The notes: generated from the letters alone by a model not told the origin. Numbered from the stretch's first letter, positions 21,591 through 34,304 are shown. The stretch: 64,000 bases of DNA from Triglochin maritima (GCA_963682175.1 OY821791.1:32734326-32798325); one strand, 5' to 3'. Numbers and translations: made by a program.

Positions 21591-23570
21591 TATCCTAGAG
21601 GTGGAGTCATGTAGACTTCTTCTTCTAAATTTCCTTGAAGGAAGGCATTCCGACATCCATTTGATAGAGATTCCATTCATAATTGACAACAATAGAGAGA
21701 AGGACCCTAACGGTGTTCATTTTTGCAACATGTGCAAAAGTTTCTAGATAATCAAGACCATAAGTTTGAGTATATCTCTCAGCGACTAGTCTAGCCTTGT
21801 ACCTAGCAATGGAGTCATTACTATTATACTTAATTTTATATATCCATTTACAACCACAGGTTTTAATTCTAGGCGTCAAGGGGACGACAATCCAAGTTTG
21901 ATTTTTTAGAGCTAATCTAGTTCATCATTCATTTGCTTTTACCCAGTTAGGGTGCTTAAGGGCTTCATAGTAGGAGGCAAGTTCACTATTTTTATCAATT
22001 ACATCTACAAAACAATGATGAGAGGAAGTTATAGCGTTGTAGGAAATATAGTCCTTGATGGGATAAGTGACTTTATAAGTAACGAAACCTTGAAGATGAG
22101 ATGGAGTGCGAAGGGGTCGTGTGAACTTTCTTGCGGGGACCTCCTCTTCTTGTGGTTCAATATGTTCGTCATCTGGTTCACCCGTGGTACTTATGGTATA
22201 TTCGTCTTTCTGTATTAGGGAACAAGAGTTTCCTCAAGAGAAGAAGATAATTCAAACATATCAATGGTAGGGAGAGGAGTTGTCTCACCTATAGAATTAG
22301 TTTTTGTAGATTTGAAGTATGATTCATTTCAAAGAAAGATACGTTTCTAGAAATGTAAAGTTTGTGATTCGGAGGATTGTAGCATTTGTACCATTTCTTT
22401 TGGAAGCAGTACCCAAAAAAACAATTTTGATAGTATGAGCATCATATTTATCAAGCCATTTTTTATGAACATAGTAAGTACAACCAAAAATCTCAAAGTG
22501 GTTGACACTCATTGTGCCACCATTCAAGATTTCTAACGGTTGTTTATTTTGAATTGTGGGACTAGGGAGACAATTAATGAGATATACAACAGTTAAGATA
22601 GCTTCAGACCAAAACATTTTGGAACCTGAGTTTGAAATAAAAGGGATCTTGTGACATTTAAAAGGTGACGGTTTTTTCTTTCAAAAATATCATTTTGTTC
22701 AGGGGTGTTAATGCAAGTATTTTGATAAAATATGCCTTTTTCTTTCAAAAAATTTTGAAAAATATTGTTGGTGTATTCTTAACCATTATCTACTAAGAAC
22801 TTTAATTTTAGTATCATACATATTTTCCACCAAGGCAACATGCTCACAGAAAATAGAGAAAACATCATATTTTTATCTAAGCAAGTATAGCCAAGTTGTG
22901 GGAGAGAAATCATCAATAAAAGTAATAAAGTATCTAAACCCATTGTAAGACTCAACAGGGCCTGGTCCACAAATGTCAGAGTTAATCATCTCTAGAGGTT
23001 TCCCTATTTTAGTGGTAGAAGTAGTAGAAGGTAACCTATTTTGTTTTGCCAGACAACAAATCTCCCAACATAGCTCATTATTAAAATATATGCTAGAAAA
23101 TAACTATTTTAAAATCGGAAAAGACAGGTTACCGATGCGTTGGTGCCCAAATATCGAGTGCCCAGTAGGACACATTATTAGTGTGTAAAAAATTACTCGA
23201 GCTGTGAAAAATATATAGGTCATTTATGCGGACACCTCTACAAATCATCTTCGCTGATGGTCAATCCTGAAATAACACATCAAAGGATGAGAAGAATACA
23301 TGACAATTTAAATTTCTAGTAATCTTTGCAACAAACAGAAGATCAGATGTGAATTCGGGACCACATAATATTTTTTCAATTGTGTTGTTTAGTAGTTATG
23401 GTTCTCCTATTTCATTAATTTTGACTTGATTTCCATTGTGACAAATTTATTCATATTAGGGTCATACTCAATATTGCATAGTAGATCTTTATTTCCAGAA
23501 ATGTGATCGGCTCTGGTCTCTATAATCCATGAATTTATGTAGTTAGTGAGATTAGCAATGGGATTAAGGG
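21590..23570 (-). pseudogene. Copia pol fragment, reverse orientation (protease to RT)
   Basis: Read right to left, protease remains near 23500 (SWIIETRADHI, from SWIIDSGASDHI) come first. Then come integrase with INSDICGPG near 22990 and FWSEAILTVVYLINCLPS near 22615-22565, and WVP-type linker sequence. RT follows: GCKWIYKIKYNSNDSIARYK near 21860-21800, then KARLVAERYTQTYGLDY, NLYQMDV near 21665, and frameshifted NAFLQGNLEEEVYM to about 21600. Many stops and shifts are present. The RT end abuts the gypsy protease remnant. Confidence 0.8.
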
Positions 23571-23752
23571 GATTAATACCTAACTTATTACATGTTGACT
23601 TTGATTTGGACCAAATATCTGAAGAAGACTTTCAAATATTATGTGACTCGACTCTTGTTGAACCGCCCAAGCTCATAAAGTCCATGATCAGTAGGCGTAT
23701 GTCCTCCTACACTCACATCGGTACCCGGATATCGAGCCATCCGCTCGCCTAA

Positions 23753-25101
23753 GAGCACCCTCAACGGGGTGCTCAGAGACCGGTTATCCTTGGATAACCG
23801 GTCTCCAACCGGTTACAAAACCGGTTGTGCGGACAACCGATTTTTTTTAAAATGTATTTTGGTTTTTGTTTTGTGTTTTGTTTTGTAAAGTTAGATTAAA
23901 TGTTAAAGTTAATTATGTTAAAATGTTAGGATAATTTTTGTTGTTGATTTTTCATCTCTTTGAAATTAAAATTATTTTGAATTAATTTGTCTGCATTGAA
24001 AATAACCAAAATTAATATACTAAATCAAATTTGCATGCATTAATTTAAAACGGGAAGATACATTAGTACTGCTAATTAACTGAAAAAAATTTATGTTCCG
24101 TTTCTGGACACACTTTCTTCCTAAACCGGACAACAACTACACTTATTCCGGACAACAACTACACTTATTCCGGACAACAAATACACTTATTCCGGACAAA
24201 CTTGCTGTTCCGTTTCTCAAACTAGACCTCCAATTAAACTCGGCATCCTCAATGCCGAGTTCTATTTGAATCAATATTCCGGACAGCAACTACACTTATT
24301 CCGGACAACAAATACACTTATTCCGGACAAACTTTCTGTTCCGTTTCTCAAACTAGACCTCCAATTAAACTCGGCATCCTCAATGCCGAGTTCTATTTGA
24401 ATCACTATTCCGGACGGCAATTACACTTATTCCGGACAACAAATACACTTATTCCGGACAAACTTTCTGTTCCGTTTCTCAAAGTAGACCTCCAATTAAA
24501 TTCGGCATCCTCAATGCCGAGTTCTATTTGAATCACTATTCCGGACAGCAACTACACTTATTCCGGACAATAAATACACTTATTCCGGACAACAAATACA
24601 CTTATTCCGGACAAACTTTCTGTTCCGTTTCTGGACACACTTTCTTCCTAAACTGGACAACAACTACACTTATTCCGGACAACAAATACACTTATTCCGG
24701 ACAACAAATACACTTATTCTGGACAAACTTTCTGTTCCGTTTCTGGACACACTTTCTTCCTAAACCAGACAGCAACTACACTTATTCCGGATAACAAATA
24801 CACTTATTCCGGACAATGTGATATTTCCTTTTTAAAATGTTTTTAGTATTATGTAATCTTTTTATTTAGTTGTAATATTTATTTTGATGAATGAAATTTA
24901 TTTTGTGGAAATGAAAATTGTATGGATTTTTATTATTGTGGAATAGAATTAAAAATGATGTGGAAGAAAGAGAATGAGTTGTGGGGGGGTTGTGGGGGGT
25001 TATGGGTGAGGAGTGAATAGTGCTAAAGAGAGAGAAAACGGGTTGATTTGATGTGAATAGTACCATGATCGGGTTGTACCAGGTCATGGTTAATGGTGGT
25101 C
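23753..25101. mobile_element. PIF/Harbinger (Tourist-like) non-autonomous element with internal minisatellite
   Basis: The left end GAGCACCCTCAACGGGG and the right end, inverted GACCACCATTAACCATG, are imperfect inverted repeats flanked by TAA at 23750-23752 and 25102-25104. That is the 3-bp target duplication expected for Harbinger elements. A second hairpin ACCGGTTATCC/GGATAACCGGT follows the left end. The right subterminal region (GTTGTGGGGGG, GTGAATAGTG) is typical of plant Tourist-like MITEs. At 1349 bp it is long for a MITE because of the repeat array at 24110-24815. It encodes no transposase. Confidence 0.75.
24110..24815 (+). repeat. Minisatellite: TTCCGGACAA-based units within a 131-bp higher-order repeat
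   Basis: The basic unit is about 22 bp (ACACTTATTCCGGACAACAA), repeated many times with small changes. A longer unit recurs with exact 131-bp spacing: CGGCATCCTCAATGCCG starts near 24241, 24372 and 24503. This longer unit includes TTTCTGTTCCGTTTCTC and a hairpin CTCGGCATCCTCAATGCCGAG. The ORF running through it is an artefact of the repeats. Confidence 0.9.
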
Positions 25102-25104
25102 TAA

Positions 25105-25744
25105 GTCATTCCAAAAGTCAGATATTTGATGATTTGCGTCAGAGTCAGAGAGCAAACACCGACTTCTAGAGTTTGAACGGACCTGCACCCATTTTTTTGT
25201 ATTCGCCTCCAAAGTTAAGGTTTTTGGTCTAGTCTACCACCGTCATTCAAGTGTCCTTTGTTATCGCCACTTCTCTTTTCGTGTCCATCCTTGGGTGCCC
25301 GGAGGTGCAGGTAGAGGAACAACACCGGTCGCGACTCTGTCCTTATTTTTTTATAGTTGTCGTAGTGTTCATCTTTCCTTTTTTCCGAACTGTCATTTTG
25401 CTTTTGTGGTTTAGTTTGGTTTTGATTGTGGGCGGTGGTGAACGCTTGGTTTTCGTTGTTTGTAGTTTGTGGCTTGGTGTGAGCCATCACAATTATTTGG
25501 CTGAGGGGCGGTGGCTCTGATGGTAGTAATATCTGAGAGTTTAGGGTCTTGTAGCTTGAATCGAATCCCACCAGAGATTTTACTTGACCCTCTCCTGGAT
25601 GACTATGGGATATGTGGTTGGCGGTTCATAGATTCTGAGTTCATCCCACCAAATTTTAAGAGCACCGAGGTATTCAGTGACTGTCTTCTACCCTTGCTTC
25701 GTTTGTGTGAGTTCTTGTTTAACTTTAAAAATGTGGGCGAAGTT
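25105..25744. other. Intergenic stretch, no gene recognised
   Basis: Overlapping ORFs occur on both strands (25215-25571 and 25251-25520) without recognisable motifs. The sequence may be retroelement-derived, since it adjoins a reversed gag fragment. Confidence 0.4.
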
Positions 25745-26234
25745 TTATTGTTTACCATATAGATCATGGATGGCATCCCAGAGCTCCTTGGCGAAGTTGG
25801 AGTAGATGAACACCTTCGCGATCTGTGGTTGCATGGAGTTGAGCACCCACGTCATCGCAAGGTGATCAATAGTCTTCCACTCCTCAATTTTGGCGTTGTC
25901 GGTGGTCGATTTTTTCGTGATTGATCGCGCGTATGATAGGTAATTAATCCCATTAAGGAGTTGGGTGATGAGTCTTTGGGAAGCCGCTCCTTCTAAGGCC
26001 ATGGAGAGGGGTGGAGGTCGCTTCGTGCGTCAGCCCCCTCTCAGGAACATGGATGGGTTTTTTGGGTTTGAGGCTGGAAGGCCGGTGATGTTCTTGGAAT
26101 TTTTGGTTTTGGGGTTTTGGATGGTCAGACATGCGATGAATTTTTTCGTGGTCGGATCTATAATGAATATGGTAATCTGAGGTGCTGGTTTGGGGAGATT
26201 GTCTTCGATGATGCAACTCTCGTTGTGAGATCAA
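25745..26234 (-). pseudogene. Copia gag N-terminal fragment
   Basis: The minus strand encodes LLNGINYLSYARSITKK, then TTDNAKIEEWKTIDHLAMTW, VLNSMQPQIAKVF and KELWDAIHDLYG. These are the conserved N-terminal copia gag motifs (NGxNYxxWxRSM, W...D...WI.NS..P.IA, LW..L...Y). Upstream (26000-26234) the leader is frameshifted. A degenerate primer-site-like TAGTATCAAAAC follows near 26240-26252 on the minus strand, and LTR-like sequence lies beyond. Confidence 0.72.
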
Positions 26235-26599
26235 TGTTTTGATACTATATTAAATTTGGTATTGTTTTGATTTTTTTTTTCTAATGAACATTACAAACGA
26301 TGCGGGTACATAAACGATAATACAATAGCCGTTGGAGGAGAATTAGAGACTATCCTATTACATTGTATTATGATGTATATGTGAAATATTTGCTGATTTT
26401 GTGAGATATGCGATGATATGTTTCCTTTGGTGAATGTAGCCGTTGGAAGTTGATGTGTGTTTCCTTAAGACAATGATAACCGTATGTGCTCATCACACCC
26501 CTACGCACGAGACCACTGTAGCCACAGTTCACGCCTCCGTGCACAACAACCAGATCTTACAGTAGCTCATTACAATTTAATTGGGCTAAAAACCCATCC
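26235..26599 (-). other. Degenerate copia LTR end and flanking sequence
   Basis: 26283-26370 is the second copy of the LTR-like segment at 20150-20265. The rest (26370-26599) holds no recognisable gene. Confidence 0.45.
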
Positions 26600-28254
26600 A
26601 AGAATCCATAATAACCTACCAGATGTGTGTGAGGGTTAGGGATCAACGTTGACGTCAGATTCCCTGTCTGAATCAACCTTGATAGAGATTGAAGAAGATT
26701 AACGGTCGACCGATTTTATAGTTTTGGTCGACCGGTTGTATTATATTATGTATATTTTACCCATAACGATCAGACGATATCTGGTGACGGTCGACCGTTT
26801 GTGTTTGATTTCGCTAGAAAGAGGGTTGATGTTGTTTTCGATCGAACGGGACATTTAACCATTCGATCGGCGACTTTGAGAATGAGTCGGTTGGGGGCAT
26901 AGACAACCTAAATAGTCGACCACCTTTAGATCTAGTTGGACTGATTCATTCGATGTTGAACTAGTTGTGGTATGGACGAGTCTAAATGGGGTCTGGTTGT
27001 ATCGTTGGATGAGTCTGGATGCGATGGATGGACACTGGACGATGTTTGGACGAGTTGCTAGTTTGGTCTGGTCGGGTGTTGAAGCATGGATTTTACCCTT
27101 GATCGGTCAACCGCTCTGAGACATCTGTTCGACCGTTTGAGCATGTTTGTGGGCAGATAAGTGCCTGTTATTTTTGGTTGACCGGTAATGACTTAATCAG
27201 AATCATGGAAGCTCTGGTTCAACCGATGTGATTTTTATATTAAAATATTGTATGGCATCAACTTTCCAAATGGTCGACCGCCAGATTACCTTTGTCCACC
27301 GGTAGGTTGTTATTGACGGTTGGGACCAGACATAAACCATTCAAACGGTCGACCGCTTTCGACCCTCGGTTCGATGACCATTAGTATGTTTTGCTTAGAC
27401 AATACTCGGTACTATGTGGGGACCGATCGATCGGTGTTGTTGTAGCGGTCGATCGTTCTGCCGCATGTTAGTGGACTTGATTCACACTCATTCCATTGAG
27501 TTTAGGTAATTACTGGCTTGAAGGACAACAGTTCTACAAATGTTCTCGCTGAGTGACGATACTCTTACCGGCTTTGAGAGCCACGGAGGTAACCTACAAC
27601 GATGGTGGCTGTGCTTTTCCTGTCTTGCCCTTGTGTAGCAACAGTGTTTTGCATGTCTGGCCTGTGTGTGGCGGCAATGCTTATGGATTGTCTGACCTTT
27701 GCGTGGCAGCAGTGTTTTGCATGTCTGGCCTGTGTGTGGAGGCAGTGTTGATGGACCGTCTGACCCTTGTATGGTAGTGGTGTGAGGATCCCAGTTTTGG
27801 CGATAACCAAGGTTGTTGCAGGCGGGTTGTGAGTGGACCGTGGATATGGCAGTAGAATGTTGTTGGGTCGGATGGTGGATATTGTACTCATGTATTATTG
27901 TATTTTCTTTTTATATGTTAAGAAAGTTGGCATACAGGGTTCCTTCAGGGAAACTCTGACTGTATATTTTGTTTGCATTTCAAGTAGCAAGCTACATTAT
28001 TGGGTGGTGATCGAGGAGTAGTACCCCCGGAGTCAGATCATTTCTCAGTTATTTTTTTGTAGATGTGTGGTGATTACTGTACGGTTATGTAGTAGTTATT
28101 GTAATCACTTTTTTCGTCATTCTTTATAGTTGACTTCCACATGGAAATACTTTATATATATATATTCAACTTTTGTGGTTTGAGTAACGTATTCTGTTGT
28201 TGACCGTTGACGGTCTTAATTATTTTAAATTTTCTGCTGTTTCGAGGCGTTACA
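26600..28254 (+). repeat. Gypsy-type LTR, 5' truncated
   Basis: It aligns by eye with the LTR at 17583 from its GGGATCAACGTTGACGTC.GA segment onward (about 26638), through the motif block and GACTTCCACATGG near 28131, to GACCGTTGACGGTC (28201-28214) and the GGCGTTACA end. The first part, including the TATA region, is missing. An internal stretch at 27640-27760 has a local duplication of GCATGTCTGGCCTGTGTGTGG. Confidence 0.72.
26700..27460. promoter_or_regulatory. CGGTCGACCG paired-motif block 6 (gypsy LTR)
   Basis: Contains ACGGTCGACCGA with TTGGTCGACCGG, GACGGTCGACCG, TCGATCGAACGG with TTCGATCGG, and ACGGTCGACCGC with CGGTTCGAT. It ends with GACCGATCGATCGG and GCGGTCGATCG. Many are paired at about 20-24 bp, but the block is more decayed than the one at 17990. 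Confidence 0.78.
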
Positions 28255-28446
28255 CTCATTGGTCTAATTGGGAGGCACCATGGATATTGTAAAGCCTTTT
28301 GGTTGTTAAAAGTTACATGTAATTTGTTAGATGTCAGTGTAAAGTAACATATTTGGTTGCACACCGCATATGAGGTTACATTATGACGTTATGCATTTAG
28401 GAATTGGTCCTCAAGATCTAATGTTTTATTTTCTTTTTCTAACTAG

Positions 28447-28637
28447 AATCAAGCGCCATTGTTGAATTGCCTCCAAAGCTCTGTGTGATGATACTATCTC
28501 CTGTGGATGCGGGCACTTTATATTCATTTTCTTTTATTCCATCGATCATGTATCAGATTGAATCTGTGTTACTTGCATCTTATTTAAAAATCTCTTCTGG
28601 TACCTGTGCAAACAATGATGTTCTTCTGGTGAACAAG
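28447..28637 (+). pseudogene. DCL2: Dicer-like 2 gene remnant: exon just before RNase IIIa
   Basis: Bounded by an AG acceptor (28445-28446) and a GTAAAA donor (28638). The exon encodes VELPPKLCVMILSP, then LYSFSFIPSIMYQIES, VLLASYLK and a short tail. This is the conserved Dicer segment leading into the first RNase III domain (ELPPELC...SP....YSFSF.PSIM.RIE). The following RNase IIIa exons (with ESLETLGDSFLK in intact genes) are not seen before the copia element C starts. With the matching 3' exons at 35068-36080 in the same orientation, this is one gene split by retroelement insertion and deletion. Dicer-like proteins cut double-stranded RNA into small RNAs; DCL2 makes 22-nt siRNAs in plants. 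Confidence 0.78.
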
Positions 28638-28852
28638 GTAAAATCTGTTACATTTTTGTTTGATCTCCGGAATAACTTATATCTCAATTCCATAGTCACT
28701 TCAATTGCTTGTGCAAGAACAACAATTTTCCTACTATGGTAAACTAGAACATGATAGGGATTTGATGACTTGCATCATTTTATTTCTCCTGAGTGATTGT
28801 TTGATAAAAAGTCTTGATGGTAATTAGAGGGTTGACTTCAATTGCTTATTTC
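28638..28852 (+). other. Intronic remainder of the DCL2-like gene
   Basis: A donor splice site opens this stretch. No exon is recognised before the copia LTR begins. Confidence 0.5.
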
Positions 28853-28941
28853 GGGGAAATTAGAGGCTTTAGCCTAAGGTTGATAGTTGTGTCTTTTTTG
28901 TCCTCAAATTAATTGCTTATTGTAATTTTTGCACTTAACGG

Positions 28942-28983
<42 letters not shown>

Positions 28984-29378
28984 TGTTAGTTTCCCATGAT
29001 CACAGACGTTCTCATTATCTCTCTCTCCCTCAACGAAAAAACCGCCCCGACGATTTTGTCTCCACACAAATTCCAGACGTTCTCGGGCGACCTTTCTTGC
29101 GAGGTCTTGATCTGTTTTCGAGGTTTGACAAATGACCATTCTATCTTGGGAGGAAACCGCCAGACCCATCGCACCGGTACGTGGGGGCGATATTTTCTCT
29201 GAGGCAATTTGAAATACGATGACTTGGTTGTTGAGGTATTTTCTAACCTTTATTTCTTGTTTGTTTTATTATTCTAAACATGAAATTGTTCGTTGGCTTG
29301 ATTTGGATCTTTTTGTATTATTTATTTAATATATGTAACTCATTGTATTACATGACCATATTTGTAATTGTAGCAACA
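28853..29378 (+). repeat. 5' LTR of copia element C, 5'-truncated
   Basis: It parallels 34210-34762 from GGGGAAATTAGAGG through a (TA)n tract, CATGTTAGTTTC, GGGAGGAAACCGCCA, CGCACCGGTACG and TATTCTAAACATGAAATT to a CAACA end. The first about 250 bp present in the 3' LTR (33954-34205) is missing. A degenerate primer site (ATCTCAGAG) follows at 29379. Confidence 0.82.
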
Positions 29379-29402
29379 ATCTCAGAGAAAATATTGTTAA
29401 CT

Positions 29403-32400
29403 ATGTCGACTAATAACTCGTTTGCCCCAAAAGTGGACATGTCAAAGATAAATTTTCCGAGCAGAATTTTAAACGTTGGCAACAACATATGAAAATCTGG
29501 TTGACCACTATTAGATTGTTGGATGTAATTGAAAAGACTTTTCCTCTATCTGAAACTGACGATCCCAAAATCAAGGCAGTCCAAGAACATTGGATAGAAA
29601 AGGATAAATTATGTTGAGGTTGCATACTGTTGGCTCTGTCCAACGTGCTCTTCGACGTATACAGTTCATCATCCTCTGCTTCTGTAACTACAAAGGATTT
29701 GTGGGATGAATTGTATATAAAATATAATACTGAGGACTTATGTCACGAAAAGTAATATGTTGGAAAATTCCTGAAGTTTCAGATGGTAGAAGACAAGTCA
29801 GTTACTGAACACGCCCATCAGTTTATGATCTTGATCCATGGCTTAAAAGAGGCTGACATGAAGCTTCTTGAGAAGTTTCTGGTAATGTCAATCATTGAGA
29901 AGCTCCCTCGATCTTGGGAGAACTTCGGTATGTCTCTTAAGCACAGGAGAGGGAAACTGACTATGGATGACTTCATGGTTGCTATAGCAATAGAAGATGA
30001 ACATCGGGGGTGAAAAACCAATGATGCCTATGGAGTTCCAACCAAAAGCAAACGTGTTAATTGGATCCTCATCTAAATCACATTTTAAAGGAAAACATCA
30101 AGCATCTAATAAGATAAAACCTAAGGCCAAAATCTAGAAAAAGACAACAAACAAATCATGTTGGAATTATGGACAGGTTGGGCACTGGGCTAAGGATTGT
30201 CCTTCCAAAAAAGCCAAATGCCAACAAGGTACCACTGATTCGACTCCACAGGTCAAAGTTCTGACTGGTGTGGATGAAACTAACAGTAAGTTTGTTTCTA
30301 TTAATTCTCGAGTATTCTCCATTTACGAACCACATAAGTGGTTGGTTGACACTGGGGCTAATGTGCACATATGTGCTAACAAGTCCATATTTGTCTCTTG
30401 CCAGCCTGTTTATGGTAAATCTGTGGCGATGACCGATGGAAATGTTGCAAAGGTGCTTGGAATTGGACGTATCGACTTGAAGTTACCTTCAGGACGAGTT
30501 CTTTCACTGCACAAGACGCATCATGTACCTGTTGTTCGTCGCAATATTATTAGTGGTCCGTGTTTGGTAGTTGAGGGTTATGAAGTAACTTTTTAAATGT
30601 AACAAAGTTGTCATTACTCTTTCTGGTACTTTTATTGGCAAGGGGTACTTGTCTGGTGGTGTATTTTAAATTCATGTTGAACCTTCTTTTTGTAATCGTA
30701 ATTCTATTTCTGTTAATCATGTGCCTACGTCTGCTGTTTATTCCATTAATTCTTCTGATGTTAGGCATAGATGCTTAGGACATGTGAATTATCAATGTTT
30801 GAAAAGAATGATGAATTTAAACATGATTCTTATGTATGTCATTGAGAATAAAAAATGTCAAGTGTATGTACAAGCTAAACAACCAAAGAAACATTTTCAT
30901 TCTGTGACTAGAAATACTAGTATTTTAGAATTTGTACACACTGATGCTTATGAATTTAATGGCATGTTAACTAAGGACAAAAAAGAAATGTTTTTATCAT
31001 TTTCATTGATGATAGTTCGAAATATTGCTATGTTTATCTTTTGAAAAGTAAGGATGAAGCGTTGTCTAAGTTCCTTAATTTTAAGAACGAAGTACAGACA
31101 CAAACTGAAAAGAAACTTAAGAGGTTGAGATCCAATAGAGGTGGTGAATATATGTCTAACCTGTTTGAACAAGTTTGTTAGGAATCTGGCATAGTTCATG
31201 AGGTAACAAAGCCATATTAACCACAATCAAATGGGGTTGCAGAATGAAAGAATAGAACATTATCTGATATGATTAATGCATTGTTGTAGAGTTCTGGATT
31301 ACCTAAATATATGTGGGGCGAAGCTTTGAATACAGCTTGCCATATTCTGAATAAAGTTCCTCGAAGCATAAAGAGGATAGTCCTTTCGAACTCTGACATG
31401 GTCGGAAATCAAGTCTTAAATATATTAGAGTATGGGGTTGTCTTGCAAAAGTGTTAATCCCCGAACATAATAGGAAAAATCTTGGTCCAAAGACCGTCGA
31501 TGCAATATTTATCGGATACGTGATTAATAGCTATGCGTACAGATTCCTGGTAATTAAGTCCGAGATACCTGGTATAGATGTTAACACAATCGTTGAATTT
31601 CGTGATGCCACATTTTTTGAGAATGTATTTCCTATGAAATCTGGAGTTCCTGAACAAGTTTCCTATTCTGGTAATAAAACAACGTATGGTTCCATCCACG
31701 AGCATGTGGAAAGGATGACAAACGTTGGGGTAGATCGATCCGCTACCGAATATGAGTTTTCCCAAACTCAAGATGAAATTGAAGTAAGAAGAAGTGAACG
31801 ATCTAGAATTGTCAAGGATTTGGGGAGTGATTTCGTCACATACCACATCGAGGGCGGTCCAATAACTTTCAAGGATGTTATGGCTTCATCTGAAGGAAAG
31901 CAATGGAAAGATGCAATTAAGATCGAAATGGACTCTATTGTCTCAAATGAGACACGGGAGTTGGTGAATCTTCCTCCTGGTTGTTCAACAATCGGTTGTA
32001 AATGGATATTTTAAAAAAAATTGAAACCAGATGGTTCCATTGATAAATATAAGGCCAGATTGGTTGCTAAGGGGTTTAAACAAAGGGAAGGAATAGACTA
32101 TTTTGATATCTATTCTCCTGTGTCTCGTATGACTACAATCCGAGTGTTTTTAGTATTGACATCCGTATATGATTTTACGATTCATTAAATGAACGTAAAA
32201 ACTATTTTTCTTCATGGTGATCTTGAAGAAGAAATTTATATGGATCAGCCTAAATGATTTGTAGCTTCTGGAAGCGAGAACAAAGTTTGTAAACTTGTTA
32301 AGTCTCTTTATGGACTTAAACAAGCCCCAAAATCTTGGCATGAGAAATTTGACAAAATTATCTTATCATTTGGATTCCACGTTATTGATTCTGACAAGTG

Positions 32401-33393
32401 TGTTTATTGCAAAGTTCAAGTTAATGCATGCATTGCATTGTGTTTATATGTCAATGACATATTACTGTTTGGATCAAATCCTGATATAGTTCACGAAACA
32501 AAGTCCTTGTGTACTAAGTTTGAAATGAAAGATATAGGTGTTGCAAATGTGATCTTGGGTATCAAACTGATTAGATCAGTTGATGGTATTTTCATATCTC
32601 AATCTCACTATGTTGAGAAGGTTCTGAGAGATTTGGCTATACAAATTGTAGATCTGTAAAACCCCATATGACTTATCGAAACCTTTGTACAAGAACAAGA
32701 GTGGTGTTCCAGTTTCACAGTTGAGATACTCTCAAATTATAGGTAGCTTGATGTATATTGCAAATTACACACGACCAGATATTTCATTCTCGGTGAGCAA
32801 ACTGAGTAGATACACAAGTTGTCCTGATCGTTCTCATTAGGAGGATTTGGATAGAGTATTAAAGTACTTGAAAGTTACTTGTATCCTTGGGCTGCATTAC
32901 GGGAAATTCCCAGCTGTACTAGAAAGGTATAGTGATGCAAGCTGGATAGCCAAAAACTCTGGGAGTAACGGTATTATAGGGCATGTTTTTACTGTAGGTG
33001 GAGGTGCAGTCTCCTGGAGGTCTACAAAATAGATCATATTGTCTCGATCTACGTTTGAGGCTGAACTTTGTGCTTTGGATACAAGTGGAATGGAAACTGA
33101 ATGGTTGTCTCCTTTCTGAATTGCCAATGACTAGCAAACATGTTCCTGCTGTATCTGTGCATTGTGATAGTATGACTACTATTGCAAAGTTGAAAAGCTC
33201 AAAGTATAATAACAAACAAAGGAGACACATCCAAGTCAGATTGAAGTCTGTAAGGGAATTAGTCTCGGAAAGGGTGATAACTGTTGATTTTGTTGGTACC
33301 AAAGACAATATAGCTGATCCTTTCACCAAAGGACTTGATCTATCTCAAGTTCTGAAATCCAAATTGGGGATGGGATTGAGACTCATTTCATGA
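29403..33393 (+). pseudogene. Copia element C: decayed gag-pol polyprotein
   Basis: Starts MSTNNSFAPKVDMSK (29403). The gag helical region (29783-30013) ends with a CCHC knuckle CWNYGQVGHWAKDC near 30160-30200. Protease WLVDTGANVHIC lies near 30340-30375. GAG-pre-integrase GHVNYQCLK is near 30780, and integrase remnants (EFVHTDAYEFNG, then RSNRGGEY and NGVAE near 31140-31245) follow. RT GCKWIF is near 31995-32012, [17 protein letters not shown] near 32050-32100 and DQPK near 32230. The YVNDI catalytic box near 32447 has Asn for the first Asp. RNase H ends NIADPFTKGL near 33307-33336. Numerous stops and frameshifts are present. LTRs flank it on both sides. Confidence 0.92.
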
Positions 33394-33953
33394 CTCATCT
33401 AGAATGACAACTCAACCAATCTGAGTGGAGATCCCATGAAGTTGGTTCAATGTGGTAATAACAAGTTCTTGAGTGAGTTGAGTGCAACCAATTGGTGATA
33501 CACTGTAGGTCTTACATTGTATCTGTGTCAATATCCCAAAGAATAGATTTGTTGCTGAAACTGCAAGTTTAGTAAGAGTGCATACTCTGAGTTAGTTCGA
33601 GTTCGTTGAATAAGATGTTAGCAATGCATCTTTTGAGAAGCTCAATTATGTGAATGTAATTGTGTGTCCTCAATTAGGGGAATATAGGTCATTCCTTGAA
33701 ATCATTCATGAATCGGGATTCAGATGCATGACCGTAAAACATCAACCTGTAGATTATAGTATGACCTGCTTGGTGTTGTTCTCAATGGATATCTCCATAA
33801 CAAAGGTTCAAGTTCAAGATTTTGTTTGACTTAGTTCCTGTAGGGGTAAAATTGAAGGACTCAGGTAATAGTTCGAACCTGAAAGGTACTATTATTGAAA
33901 GCACTAGGCTGCAATGTTTGGTCGCTCGATTAACAATGGATTTGTAGGGAATT
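33394..33953 (+). other. 3' untranslated region of copia element C
   Basis: Lies between the RNase H end and the 3' LTR start at TGTTGG. No ORF with a domain is seen; a purine-rich GTAGGGAA precedes the LTR. Confidence 0.6.
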
Positions 33954-34304
33954 GTTGGACTATTAAGTTTGGGCTAGGCCCATGAACAACTTAATTGAAA
34001 AATTCAATATTGAGGTAACAAAATGAGATGTATTGTCATGTGACATGTGATTGCCTCTTTTTAGTCCCACATTAGAAAACTTGGAATTTGTGAGTTTATT
34101 GATAAATTTTTTTTCAATGACCATTTCTTAGCAAGAGAGGAGTAGATAATTCTCCACGCGCACGTACGCGCCCGTCCCGTCCGGTGCAAGGCGGGGCGGC
34201 AGGGGATTTGGGGGAAATTAGAGGTTTTAACCTTAGGTTGATAGTTGTATCTTTTTGGTCCTCAAATTAATTGTTTATTGCAATTTTTGCACTTAGCTGT
34301 TACA

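Noticed and set aside
21259..21747. Continuous 162-aa ORF as one protein
   Set aside because: Its last about 50 residues are antisense to copia RT, so only the first part is gypsy protease.
24528..24794. 88-aa ORF
   Set aside because: It is a reading of the TTCCGGACAA repeats and has no independent support.
24110..24815. CRISPR-like array appearance
   Set aside because: Units and intervening sequences are all similar to each other, there are no unique spacers or cas genes, and the DNA is plant nuclear. It is a minisatellite.
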